From: Wyeomyia smithii
Taxonomy: Eukaryota > Arthropoda > Insecta > Diptera > Culicidae
Assembly: GCF_029784165.1 (NCBI RefSeq)
Contig: NC_073696.1
Span: forward strand, 47,553,897 to 47,617,896
DNA: 64,000 bases
Reading direction: 5' to 3'
How positions within the stretch are numbered: the stretch's first letter is position 1; every line of letters begins with the position of its first letter. The notes under the pieces were generated by a model. The model did not search any database, was not told where the DNA came from, and worked only from the letters and a program-made list of their open reading frames with translations. Shown piece by piece: positions 36,475 to 46,064 of this stretch. Position numbers and translations under genes: made by a program.

Positions 36475-37738
36475 CACGGTGACAAAAAAGTCCGGTCACA
36501 CTTTTTTGGGGTCGCCTGTAGCCTACACGTTGCATCTCTCTGGTGCCATCTATATGTCAAATGAAAGGGTTAACTTTGCTGCTCAAAGTGGCAGAGTTTC
36601 GTTTCTGTGCAGTTTGTTTACATTGAGTTGTGAGCCATGGCAGAGTTAAGAGCAGCTGTTATCGCTGAATATGTGAAAGGGTACAAACCCGGACACATAT
36701 TCAAACACCTAAAACCGCTCGGAATCAACCGGAAATTCGTGTACCGGACCATAAATCGGTACCTAGAGACCGGAGGCACAAAGGACAAGGCACGATCTGG
36801 ACGACCAAGGTCTGTGAGAACTTCAAGGCTGAAAAAGATTATACGAGACCGGATTCGCCGGAATACCGCCCAATCTGCACGGAAGCTGGCCAGGAACCTT
36901 AAAATGAACCGAGAATCAATCCGCCTGTTTCCGCGCAAGGATTTAAAACTTACACCGTACAAAAAACAAATGGTTCATGGGGTTACCAAAGCTACAAAGG
37001 ACAAGAGGTACCAACGGTCGCCGGAGTTGCTCGGTTGGCGCGCAGATGACGAAATTATTTTTTCAGACGAGAAGCTGTTCGTTTTGTAACAAATAGTCAA
37101 TCGCCAAAATGATCGAGTTTGGAGTGTGAGCCTCCAGCAAGCTCCTGCGGACAAGCTGAACGTTTCCCGGTTCCAAAATAAGAAGACTGCCTCTTATTTT
37201 TATCGATAAAGGGGTCAAAATCAACGCAGCGTACTACCTGGACACGGTTTTGAGTAAAAATGTACTGCCTCAAGCTGAACTATTGTTTGAAGACGATTAC
37301 TACTGCTTCCAGCGATGGCGCCCCATCCCACACCGCAAAGGTTGTTCAGGCGTGGTGTGAGGAAAACTTGACCGATTTTATTTCGAAGAATGAATGGCCT
37401 CCGTCGTCTCCGGATCTGAATCCACTGGATTATTTCGTGTGGGGATACATGATGTCGAAGCTGAACGACTATAAAATAACAAATTTGGAGTAATTCAAGC
37501 GAGTTATCACGAAAATCTGGGACGAGTTGCCGATGGAACACGTGCGCGTCGCTTGCGACGACTTTCCGAGACGTCTGAGGTTGGTTCGATCAGAGAAAGG
37601 TGGTGTAATTCCGAGATATCGTCTGTGAAGTATCTTTATGAGTTACTGAAAAAAGCTATGAAAGCCAGATTCAGATTTTCTTCTTATTCTTTGAAATATT
37701 GAGATTTTCCTGTGTGACCGGACTTTTTTGTCACCCTG
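36475..37738 (+). mobile_element. mariner element (DD37D), 1264 bp, both TIRs and TA
   Basis: Left end CACGGTGACAAAAAAGTCCG; the right end, reverse-complemented, is CAGGGTGACAAAAAAGTCCG. The inverted repeat is about 27 bp with one mismatch. TA flanks both sides (36473-36474 and 37739-37740). The single transposase reading frame is broken (next entry). It sits just right of the SINE. Confidence 0.9.
36637..37493 (+). pseudogene. mariner transposase, DD37D type, inactivated
   Basis: The frame starting MAELRAAVIAEYVKGYKPG carries the paired helix-turn-helix DNA-binding region (residues about 5-110, with a basic SGRPRSVRTSRLKK linker) and the first catalytic Asp in FSDEKLF (residue 144). A stop at 37087 and a further stop at 37207 end it. 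In a shifted frame from about 37310 the second Asp (SDGAPSHTAK) and third Asp (SPDLNPLDYFVW) follow, with 37 residues between them by count, hence DD37D. The frame ends early at 37491. Sequence between the first two Asp blocks is shortened and frameshifted. It acted as cut-and-paste transposase in the nucleus and this copy cannot be functional. Confidence 0.85.
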
Positions 37739-37825
37739 TAGATAGTTTTCGAGCTGGCATCAATATTATTGAAAAATTCAAATTATTGGTATTCTTTTGA
37801 AGGATTACTATTTCTGTATTACCGG

Positions 37826-39329
37826 CATATTGGCGGACGGGCGCGATAGCGGACGCGAGAACTGAAGAACCCATAGTAAAGCGCCGTGTAGAACTCGGGT
37901 CTACAAGATCGGCGCTGAGGATTGCGATTAAGGCGAGCAAAAGGGCCTGTTTTGATAGGCTATGTGCGAGTGTCAATACGAATCCATTGGGTGACACTTA
38001 CAGGATCGTAATGGCCAAGCCCACAGGTGTGTTGGCGCTTGCAGAGCGATCATCAGCGATGCTGGAGCATATCATCGAGCGACTTTTTCCACGCCACGAG
38101 CCGAGTCCTTGGCCACCGGTGGTCCAGTCTCACGTCCGACGTTACAGTATCTCAGACACAAGCCACACAAGGTTGGCTAACCAGCAGGGCATCCAATCCG
38201 TGAGGGACGACAGCCGTGTCGAGGTTGAAAAGGAAGCAAGGGTTACGAATGACGAACTCATTGTGGTCGCTAACTCTTTAAACGTGAGCAAGGCAGCGAG
38301 ACCGAATGAAGTTTCGAACATGGCCACCAAGACAGCCATTAAAAGGCCCCGGGTCATGCAGAAGTGCCTGGATGACTGCCTATTCCCGGTGAGGTGTAAG
38401 CAACAGAAACTGGTCCTATTGCCGAGGGCTGGAAAACCACCTGGGGACTCATCGGGATGGAGACAGATCCATCTGTCTGCTGAACACAGCCAGCAAGGTG
38501 CTTAAGAGAATTATCCTCAACACGAGTACACGGAGAGTGTACGAGGTCTGGTAGGTCCACGGTGAATACTAGTAGAATGCGTCCAATAGCGTCAGCTAGG
38601 ACTTCATAACGCTCGCGCCTAGAAGCATCCATGTTCCGGCGTCGTTGTACAAGATTTTGGAAAATTACTTCCGGAATCGGGTCCTAGTTTACAACACGGA
38701 GGAGGGTCAGAAGTATGTTCCAATCACCGCTGGATTACCGCAAGGTTCCATCCTGGGCCCGTTGTTGTAGAGTGTCATGTACGACGGAGTATTAAAGCTT
38801 CCTTGTGGGGGTTGTAATCGTCGACTTTGCGGACAATATAACGCTGAAGGTATAGGCGAGTCGGTCGAAAAAACGAGCTGATGGCCGCGCACTGCGTACC
38901 CAAGGTCAAGGACTGGATGCACCCCAGGAAACTGAAGCTAGCGCACCATAACACGGAGGTCACGGTTGTGAATAACCGTAACTTAGAGCAACAAAGCGAG
39001 TTTTGAAGGTCTCGGGGGTTATGGTTGACGACAAGCTCACGTTCAAGAGACACGTCAACTACGTCTGTAAAAGAGTCTCAACGGCTTCTCCAGCACTATC
39101 TCGAATAATGTCACATGGGCATGGTGGGCCAGCGTGGTCCAAAGCGCTAGGTACTAATAGATATCATGGTAAGTGCCTAAGGGTTGCGAGTGCGTATCAT
39201 ACAGTGGCGTATGATGCAATTTGCATCTTGTCCGGCATGATACCTGTCAGCATCGCTACTAACGAAGATGTAGCGTGCTTCGTTTATCGTGACTCAAGGG
39301 GCATACGAGGTACCCGAGTATCTACATAG
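37826..39329 (+). pseudogene. R1-clade ORF2, reverse transcriptase and C-terminal part, decayed
   Basis: In order but in changing frames: LRIAIKASKRACFDRLC and GDTYRIVMAK (pre-RT linker, 37910-38018), LFPVRCKQQKLVLLP with GKPPGD (38380-38446), YKILENYFRNRVLVY (38648-38692), PITAGLPQGSILGPLL (38722-38768), a degraded catalytic box DFADN (about 38821-38835) in place of FADD, VSGVMVDDKLTFKRHVNYVC (39006-39066) and RVASAYHTVAYDAICILSGM (39185-39243). This order is that of R1-clade reverse transcriptases. Stops, frameshifts and the damaged active site make it dead. It probably belongs to the same element as 31735-33123, separated by the nested insertions. Confidence 0.75.
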
Positions 39330-39416
39330 GTTCGGGTACGTGGAGTTCCCTATGTGTCCCGAGTCCCGAGATTTCCTTGATAAAAATGCTCGGTGTTTAG
39401 CGAGTCTCTCCAGAGA

Positions 39417-39540
39417 TTTTTCGTTACGTTACGCTGAACTCACCCCCCCCCCCCCTTCTCATGTGTAACAAATCGTAACGCTCAAGGATACCCCCTTTCC
39501 CCTGTGAGCGTTACGTAATTTATGGATGCCGCCTGATCTG
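39417..39540. repeat. C-tract repeat insert 3
   Basis: ttacgttacgctg, a 13-base C run, aacaaatcgtaacgctca, cccctttcccc and gcgttacgtaatttatggat: the same grammar as 11540 and 32785. Confidence 0.5.
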
Positions 39541-39666
39541 CATGCATGCATACGAGTCATTAATGCTTTCCCTAGCCCGGCCGTCAGAATTTGATACCTA
39601 ATTAAACGAACTGCATCTTAGCAGTAATTTCCGATCAACGTATCCGATTTCAGATGAAACAACAAA

Positions 39667-39684
39667 TTGTTCTTATCAGGACAA
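39667..39684 (+). promoter_or_regulatory. histone-like 3' stem-loop (best copy)
   Basis: TTGTTCT-TATC-AGGACAA forms a 7-bp stem (one G-U pair) with a 4-base loop. It is preceded by gaaacaacaaa and followed by ccaaataaacga and TTGAAGATTAA, the latter starting 12 bases after the stem. Layout, loop size and CU/AG stem top resemble the histone mRNA 3' stem-loop followed by the purine-rich histone downstream element. No histone gene is adjacent. Confidence 0.45.
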
Positions 39685-39769
39685 CCAAATAAACGATTGA
39701 AGATTAAACAATTTCGTTCTAATACGGTCTTATGGTTTGGTTTGGTCTAATGGTTTGTTAAAATTTGTT

Positions 39770-39822
39770 AAGTAGTTCGACGTCAACCTTGCGGTCATGG
39801 CTTTGCACACAACCCTTCTGAT
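39770..39822 (+). repeat. left copy of a boundary repeat of the stem-loop region
   Basis: cgtcaaccttgcggtcatgg and ctttgcacacaacccttct recur at 45395-45437 (ttcaaccttgcggtcgtggc) in the same orientation, so related sequence brackets the whole 39.6-45.4 kb repeat region. Confidence 0.5.
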
Positions 39823-39939
39823 TTTGAATTTAAACATTTTTTCCAACATTACATATCCAATTATTCAAGCTTTATTTTTTTTTGCGAAATCTGCGAAAAA
39901 TAACACCTAAAACAACGTAAAACTGTTAAGACCCATGTA

Positions 39940-40165
39940 ATGTTAGCCTTCCAAAACCGGGATGATACTCAGAGGCCAAAATCTATCGCAGACGTGATTT
40001 TGACATCCAAGATTTCTAGCATAAATCGTAGAATGCTCAAATACCACCTAAAGTGAAAATTTCCAGCATCGGGATATTCATCCGTTTTTTGCATATCACT
40101 GCGACCAGACATATTGATCTATATTGATTAAGTCCGGGTGTCTGCCGTATTCCGCATGCTGTTTT
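39940..40165. repeat. fragments of repeat D and of the minus-strand SINE
   Basis: gccttccaaaaccgggatga and nearby text echo repeat D (26225-26905). 40098-40165 (cactgcgaccagacatattg, cgggtgtctgccgtattccg) matches the 3' end of the SINE at 52032-52523. Confidence 0.5.
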
Positions 40166-40339
40166 TGTCATTTATGCTAATGTCTGTTTGTTTTGTAATT
40201 TTATTTGTTTTCATTATTTCCGTCATTTTTGTCAATATCTATTAGTAATTCCATTCAAAAAAGTACTATCATGCTCCGATCATACTCAAAATCACCGTCG
40301 TTGTTCCTTATCGATAAATTTAAGACCCGTATTTTGAAG

Positions 40340-40680
40340 TAGAATACTTCTCTCAGGAAGTTCGGCTACATAGGGATGTGAAATGAAAATCTAAAACCGA
40401 AAAAAGTGAAAAATATGTCCAATTTCAAATGCTAATAAATCGGTTAGTATTCGATGGATTTCCTTCGTTCTTGCAGCAATAGATTGGAAAGATTTCTAAG
40501 ATTCTTCCCAAAATAAGATAACTGTAATTTTATTATTCACACTATTGTACTATTGAAAATAGTCAAGCCTTGTCAAAACGAAAAATTCGACCTCTGATTG
40601 GTCGTTATATGCTTGCTTCCCAAGCACGGTCGACAGGATCATATACCTTGCAATTGAAAACATGCTATTTGGCCTATATA
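40340..40680 (+). promoter_or_regulatory. CCAAT/TATA promoter-like region of the repeat unit
   Basis: Matches 44463-44849 nearly throughout (gaatacttctctcaggaagt, ctaataaatcg, gtactattgaaaa, agcacggtcg). It ends in catgctatttggCCTATATAAG. An inverted CCAAT (ATTGG, 40597-40601) lies about 75 bases before the TATA box, a normal Pol II layout. Confidence 0.45.
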
Positions 40681-40704
40681 AGAGCCTGTTTCAGCCGGAG
40701 CCGC

Positions 40705-40935
40705 TCATAATAGTTCTAGACAGCGACAACAGCAGTCGTCCTTCCTTAGCAGCAGCACTAGCTCTGTGGTTTGTCACCACGTCTCAGGAGCAGCGCGGTT
40801 TTTCTCAGCGTGTGTCGCCAGACAGCCATTATTCCCCCCGTGTTGGGGCAGCATGAGGATTGCCATCAGGAAATCCAATTTTGGAAATCAAAATGCCTTT
40901 TTGAAGGCAAATAAACAAGTCATTGAAAGTTAATA
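40705..40935 (+). ncRNA. putative short non-coding transcript ending in a stem-loop
   Basis: If transcription starts about 30 bases after the TATA box at 40674, the stem-loop at 40894-40909 would end an RNA of roughly 205 nt with no useful ORF. The equivalent interval is present at 41885-42110. This is an inference from motif layout only. Confidence 0.25.
40894..40909 (+). promoter_or_regulatory. stem-loop TGCCTT-TTTG-AAGGCA
   Basis: Perfect 6-bp stem and 4-base loop, then aataaacaagtca and TTGAAAGTTAATA starting 13 bases later. Confidence 0.5.
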
Positions 40936-41114
40936 ATTTTTGTCATCGCAAGCAAGTATTTTGTGTTGCATCCTAGCAATTTAAATTTGTCGCACCCGTC
41001 TAATTTACTGAATGTGAAATAGCTTCCACAGTGCATGTTGTCCGTGTATTTTAATTCCCCCAATGTTAGGGCAGCTCAAAGGTTGTAATTAGCAACGGAT
41101 TTTGAACAGCAAAA

Positions 41115-41130
41115 TGCTTTTTTGAAGGCA
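41115..41130 (+). promoter_or_regulatory. stem-loop TGCTTT-TTTG-AAGGCA
   Basis: Same structure with one G-U pair. TTGAAGGTTAATA begins 13 bases after the stem. Confidence 0.45.
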
Positions 41131-42068
41131 AATAAAAAAATAATTGAAGGTTAATAGTTTTCTGGCATCAACACAAGCAGACATTCTGTGCGGGATGCAA
41201 TCAAATTCTGTTGTAGTTGTCTAATTTTTACTTTATTTAGTAAACTCTCCACTGTAGGGGCAGCGCAAACGCTGCGATCAGCATAACCGACATTGAATAA
41301 TAAACTGCCCTGTTAGAACGCATTCACAAAAGCAGTTAGTTCGACTATGCAGAGCTAATATGAAGACGATTCAATCAATCAGCGTAAACAGAATTTCGTC
41401 GTCTCCCAGCTGCCAAGTTGTCACATGATGCAACACGCAACAGCGAGCAAACGAAATCGCTTGATGTTACAAACCGCAATAAAATACGGGTTAAAACCGT
41501 TGCGTGTGTGAGAGCACCATCGGTGTTTATTCGCTGGATGCACTATCTACTGTCTACTGAACGCAATAATCTGCTTACATGCGACACGGGGACGGGAACA
41601 TTTTCTTCAACGAAGCTGCGCAACACGACACAAAACATGTTATTTTGTTGCTTCAATGAGAGTGCTATCGGTCCGGTTCGACAAGAAATCATTTTTGTGC
41701 ATCCGTGCTACGAAACTGAGGAAAAACTTTAGAAACTGAAAAAAGAGGTGGAGCTTATCGAATGATCGCTCTGAGCCGGAATGAAGTCACGCATATTTTT
41801 CAAGTTATGTCATTCCACCACCTACGAAAAATAATTCATTCCTATTTTCATCCCTATATAAGAGCCTGTTTCAGCCGGAGCCGCTCATAATAGTTCTAGA
41901 CAGCGACAAGTCGTCCTTCCTTAGCAGCAGCACTAGCCCTGTGGTTGGTCACCACGTCCCAGGAGCAGCGCGGTTTTTCTCAGCGTGTGCCGCCAGACAG
42001 CCATTATTCCCCCCGTGTTGGGGCAGCATGAAGATTGCCATCAGGAAATCCAATTTTGGAAATCAAAA

Positions 42069-42084
42069 TGCCTTTTTGAAGGCA
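42069..42084 (+). promoter_or_regulatory. stem-loop, second unit, first copy
   Basis: Identical to the hairpin at 40894 with the same downstream TTGAAAG block. Confidence 0.5.
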
Positions 42085-42289
42085 AATAAACAAGTCATTG
42101 AAAGTTAATATTTTTTGTCAACGCAAGCAAGCATTCTGTGTTGCATCCTAACAATTTAAATTTGTCGCACTCGTCTAATTTACTGAATGTGAAATAGCTT
42201 CCACAGTGCATGTTGTCCGTGTATCTTAGTTCCCCCAATGTTAGGGCAGCTCAATGGTTGTAATTAGCAACCGATTTTGAACCGCAACA

Positions 42290-42305
42290 TGCTTTTTTCA
42301 AGGCA
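42290..42305 (+). promoter_or_regulatory. stem-loop, second unit, second copy
   Basis: TGCTTT-TTTC-AAGGCA. The loop here is TTTC, and TTGAAGG follows after 13 bases. Confidence 0.45.
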
Positions 42306-43119
42306 AATAAAAAAATAATTGAAGGTTAATAATTTTCTGGCATCAACACAAGCAGACATTCTGTGCAGGATGCTATCAAATTCTGTTGTAGTTGTCTAAT
42401 TTTCACTTTATTTAGCAAACCCCCACTGTAGGGGCAGCGCAAACGCTGCGATCAGCATAACCGACATTGAATAATAAACTGCCCTGTTAGTACGCATTCA
42501 CAAAAGCAGTTAGTTCGACTATGCAGAGCTAATATGAAGTCGGTTCAATCAATCAGCATAAACAGAATTTCGTCGTCTCCCAGCTGCCAAGTTGCAACAT
42601 GATGCAACACGCAACAGCGAGCAAACGAAATCGCTTGATGTTACAAACCGCAATAAGATACGGGTTAAAACCGTTGCGTGTGTGAGAGCACCATCGGTGT
42701 TTATTCGCTGGATACACTATCTACTGTCTACTGAACGCAATAATCTGCTTACATGCGACACGGGGACGGGAACATTTTCTTCAACGAAGCTGCGCAACAC
42801 GACACAAAACATGTTATTTCGTTGCTTCAATGAGAGTGCTATCGGTCCGGTTCGACAAGAAATCATTTTTGTGCATCCGTGCTACGAAACTGAGGAAAAA
42901 CTTTTAGAAGGAAAAACTGAAAAAAGAGGTGGAGCTTATCAAATGATCGCTCTGAACCAGAATGAAGTCACACATATTTTTCAAGTTATATCATTCCACC
43001 ACGTACGTAAAATAATTCATTCCTATTTTCATCCCTATATAAGAGCCTGTTTTAGTCGAAGCCGCTCATAGTAGTTCTGAACAGCGACGACAGCAGTCCT
43101 CCCTTAGCAGCAGCGGGAG

Positions 43120-43740
43120 CGAGCAGTGGGTACCATCGATAGCGGATAGCGGCCACAACCAGCGTTGCCAGGTCATTTTTTTAAAAATCTCGAAAAGGCA
43201 AAAAAAAATCTGGAAGTCATTTTGTGGGGTGAAAGTTAAATTCTTCGGATATAAGTCTTGAGGTACGTAAAATTTAAGGTGACAAAATTGCAAAATTTCG
43301 CGCCAAATTTGAAGTGATGACCTTTTTGCGGAACAGAGAAAATAAAATCTGAATAAAATCTGGATCATTCATGAAAAATCTGGATAATTGGACATCAAAT
43401 CTGTTTACCTGGATACATGTTCAAAAATCTGGATAATCCAGCTAAATCTGGATACCTGGCAACGCTGGCCACAACTGTGGCATGGCTGCGAATAAGCGTA
43501 GCAGTTTCAGCGGATCTCACCATCGATAGCAGCAGGGCCAGCAGATGCAGGTACAGCGGATATCAATGGCGGCCACAACTGTGGCATGGCTACGGATAGC
43601 GTTGCAGTTGCTCAGCAGTTGGGCCAGCGTATAGCGGCCACAACTGTGGCATGGCTATGCATAGCGTAGCTGTTGCAGCGGGTATATCAGCATCGATAGT
43701 AGCAGGGTCAGCTGATGCAACGACACTCCCTTCACTGAAA
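43120..43740 (+). repeat. short tandem repeats with gccacaactgtggcatggct
   Basis: ggccacaactgtggcatggct recurs at 43569 and 43630, and in split form at 43151/43469. Each copy is followed by a gatagcg(t)agc(a/t)gtt block and a catcgatagcagcagggcca-like block. It is GC-rich, unlike its surroundings, with CAG/GCAG character. Confidence 0.65.
43159..43468. mobile_element. 310-bp MITE with CCAGCGTTGCCAGGT ends
   Basis: The 15-bp inverted repeats CCAGCGTTGCCAGGT (43159-43173) and ACCTGGCAACGCTGG (43454-43468) are perfect. CCACAA flanks both sides (43153-43158, 43469-43474). The neighbouring repeat copies at 43569 and 43630 show the uninterrupted site ggccacaactgtgg. The interior repeats aaatctggat and is non-coding. 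Confidence 0.85.
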
Positions 43741-43818
43741 TGCTGTTTCAGTGTGGTAGCGGGAAGCATCAGCAGCAGGCTTGCATGAAGTGAATACATC
43801 AGCCAGCAACTTTCTCTA

Positions 43819-43966
43819 AGGCCTCTGCCATAGTAGACGCGAAAAGCGGCGCGAACCGATTCGCTCGGCCGTAGGTTGATGTACAGCTCTACTGATGGCT
43901 GTACATTAACCTACAGCTGAGCGAATCGGTTCGCGTCACTTTTCGCATCTGTTATGGCAGAGACCT
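43819..43966. other. long imperfect hairpin 1
   Basis: Arms of about 68 bases (aaggcctctgccata... and ...tatggcagagacct) pair with roughly ten mismatches around a 10-base loop (tctactgatg). The arm sequence gcgaaccgattcgctc is itself partly symmetric. It is related to the hairpin at 45034-45194. It could be a precursor of small RNAs or a TA-flanked palindromic MITE. Confidence 0.7.
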
Positions 43967-44059
43967 AATGGGAAAGTTGTATCAGTTTGTTCAGAAGAAT
44001 ATTATTGTCGGTAATATTACAGAGATGCGATTGCGTAAATCCGATTTTGAATTGAACAA

Positions 44060-44077
44060 TTGTTCTTTTGAGAACAA
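44060..44077 (+). promoter_or_regulatory. stem-loop TTGTTCT-TTTG-AGAACAA
   Basis: Perfect 7-bp stem and 4-base loop. TTGAAGAGTTAATA starts 13 bases after the stem. Preceded by gattttgaattgaacaa, as in other copies. Confidence 0.5.
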
Positions 44078-44424
44078 ATAACACACTTATTTGAAGAGTT
44101 AATAGCTTTTGGTACCAATAGCAGTATAGTGACAGCCTCAGCGGTAGATGCAGATGCAGCCGGTACTTCTCTGAGGCCGATGTAAAGGTAAATGGGAGCA
44201 GCACGGCGAAACAGTTCGGGTTATGCTTAGACGCGCGTCATTTTTCGTTGTTGATATTCCCCACATGAAACGACGCGCTTTCGTATGATAGCGGTGGTAT
44301 TAGCGGTAGATGCATTTGCCAACACTTCCTCCAGTAAAGCCGTGTCTAGTTTTCAATGTGAAAACACCTTTCTCATTGTGTTGACCGTGCGCCTTAGTCC
44401 TCACTATCATGATAAATTGAACAA

Positions 44425-44442
44425 TTGTCCTTATAAGGACAA
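44425..44442 (+). promoter_or_regulatory. stem-loop TTGTCCT-TATA-AGGACAA
   Basis: Perfect 7-bp stem. TGAAGATTTAAT starts 12 bases after the stem. The upstream text gtctagttttcaatgtgaaa is shared with 2727-2750. Confidence 0.5.
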
Positions 44443-44462
44443 CAAATGAATTAATGAAGATT

Positions 44463-44849
44463 TAATTTTGAATTAGAATACTTCTCTCAGGAAGTTCGGA
44501 TACATAGGGATGTAAAATGAAAATCTAAAACTGAAAAAAGTGAGAAAATTTTCAAATGCTAATAAATCGATTAGTTTTCGATGGATTTCCTTCGTTTTTG
44601 CGGCAATCGATTAGAAAATCTTCTAAGATTCCTACCAAATGCATGAAATTGCAATTTTGCATGAAATTGCAATTGCAAATGCATGAAATTGCAATTTTAT
44701 CATTCGAACTATTGTACTATTGAAAACTCTTAAGCCTTGTCAAAACACAAAATTCGACCTCTGATTAGTCGTTATACCGCGCTTTCCCAAGCACGGTCGG
44801 CAGAGTTATGGACCTAGTAAATTGAGAATGCATCATTTGGCCTATATAA
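44463..44849 (+). promoter_or_regulatory. second copy of the promoter-like region
   Basis: Parallel to 40340-40680, ending in catttggCCTATATAAGAGC with the TATA box at 44842-44849. The CCAAT counterpart is mutated (attagtc at 44764). A local tgcatgaaattgcaatt triplication lies at 44640-44700. A weak hairpin relic and TTGAAGAGTTAATA follow at about 44895-44945. Confidence 0.45.
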
Positions 44850-45033
44850 GAGCTTCATCAGATAATAAACAAACATTTCATCGGATATTGAATTGAACAA
44901 CTGAAATTTGAAGAACACAAATGATTATTTGAAGAGTTAATATTTTCTCGTTTTGCGCTATAATCCAAAGTTAATTATCTTCATCTACATGCATACTCTG
45001 ACTATTATTACGTGTTTGCGTCGCTTAGTGTTT

Positions 45034-45194
45034 GGCTACGGTCATGCAGAACGCAAATAATGGCGCGATGCGATTCGGCAAGACGAAATCTGTTGAAATG
45101 TATAGCTCTTCTTCGCCTTAAAAAGAGCTGTACATTTCACCACGGCAAGGCGAATCGCATCGCGCTGGCATTCGCGTTCTGCATAACCGTAGCC
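45034..45194. other. long imperfect hairpin 2
   Basis: The arms run from ggctacggtcatgcagaacg to cgttctgcataaccgtagcc, about 75 bases each with interior mismatches. The inner part gagctgtacat and the ggcgaatcgcatcgcg block match hairpin 1, so both belong to one family. Confidence 0.7.
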
Positions 45195-45394
45195 TTTGTT
45201 CCGTTCCCGTTTAATGATGTCGTATTAAATGTGCATATTACAATTCGGCAGCACTTCACCTTCTCATTTGCACAAAATTCAAAATATCAGACAAAAAGAA
45301 ATTACAATACTGCCAATGAACGGTCAACGTTTATTTACTAGAAAAAATGACTGACACGCAAGCAGCCAGGTTATCTTTCTTGTAAAAGTATTCT

Positions 45395-45437
45395 ACTTCA
45401 ACCTTGCGGTCGTGGCTTTGCATACAACCTTCTTGTG
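45395..45437 (+). repeat. right copy of the boundary repeat
   Basis: See 39770-39822. The same phrase lies in the same orientation. Confidence 0.5.
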
Positions 45438-45440
45438 ATT

Positions 45441-46064
45441 TCTTGTTTGGCCCTGAGGGTAAAATTGTCTGTCATAAGGTTGAATAAATTTCAACGCTTT
45501 TCGAAAATTTTCGATTTTATAAAATTTGTAACTTTTGAGCCATTTAACTGATTTTGCATCTTTTAACTTAAATACCTCTTAAAATAAGAATAACTATGTA
45601 AAAAGGAAGATATAAACCGTTTTCACCGATTTTAATGGGTTTAAAAGCCAAAAAACCCCTTCGTTTGATTTTTCTTGGATTTCTCAGGAAACTTTACATA
45701 AAATATCTAATTTTCATAGAGGTAAGCTATTTTATTTTGAAGATAGATATTTTTGGTATCTTCATCTTTTTAATGCAATATCACATTTTAACGCTTCAGA
45801 AGTTTCATAACCTAGAATATCCTGTCGTTCGGTACTTTTGCGTTGCAGTAGCTGTTTTCAATGGAGACGCGTGGTAGTTATAGTGGACATTGAAAATTTT
45901 AAAAATTCTATCTCCTAAATGAAAAAAACACGCCTTCGTGAAAATTGGACGACAGAAATCGAAAATCGAACGACAGAGTTTCCTGGGTCTCAAACCTGAA
46001 AGTATAGAGGATATCTGTTGTTGCACCCACGCCCATGCGTGTGCTACACTATTAACAATTACCA
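45441..46064. other. no feature seen
   Basis: AT-rich; no ORF or repeat recognised. Confidence 0.45.

Larger units (their letters stand above)
40674..43034 (+). repeat. 1.18-kb tandem duplication (two full units, start of a third)
   Basis: CTATATAAGAGCCTGTTTCA recurs at 40674 and 41854, with a variant at 43035, periods of 1180 and 1181 bp. The two units differ by scattered substitutions and small indels, so the duplication is fairly recent. Each unit contains the TATA box, a CAG-rich leader, three related sub-blocks (GC-rich ggggcagc hairpin, then the TGCYTT stem-loop), and a 104- or 159-codon frame starting M(S/Q)HDATRNSEQTKSLDVT that I do not recognise. The shared frame is explained by the duplication and is not evidence of a protein. 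Confidence 0.85.

Noticed and set aside
31735..39329. Endogenous viral element
   Set aside because: The RT and ORF1 motifs match R1-clade retrotransposons; no viral polymerase or capsid signature was seen anywhere in the window.
41418..43071. Near-identical 104- and 159-codon frames in the two tandem units
   Set aside because: The similarity comes from the DNA duplication. One copy stops early through a local change, no domain is seen, and codon use is unremarkable.
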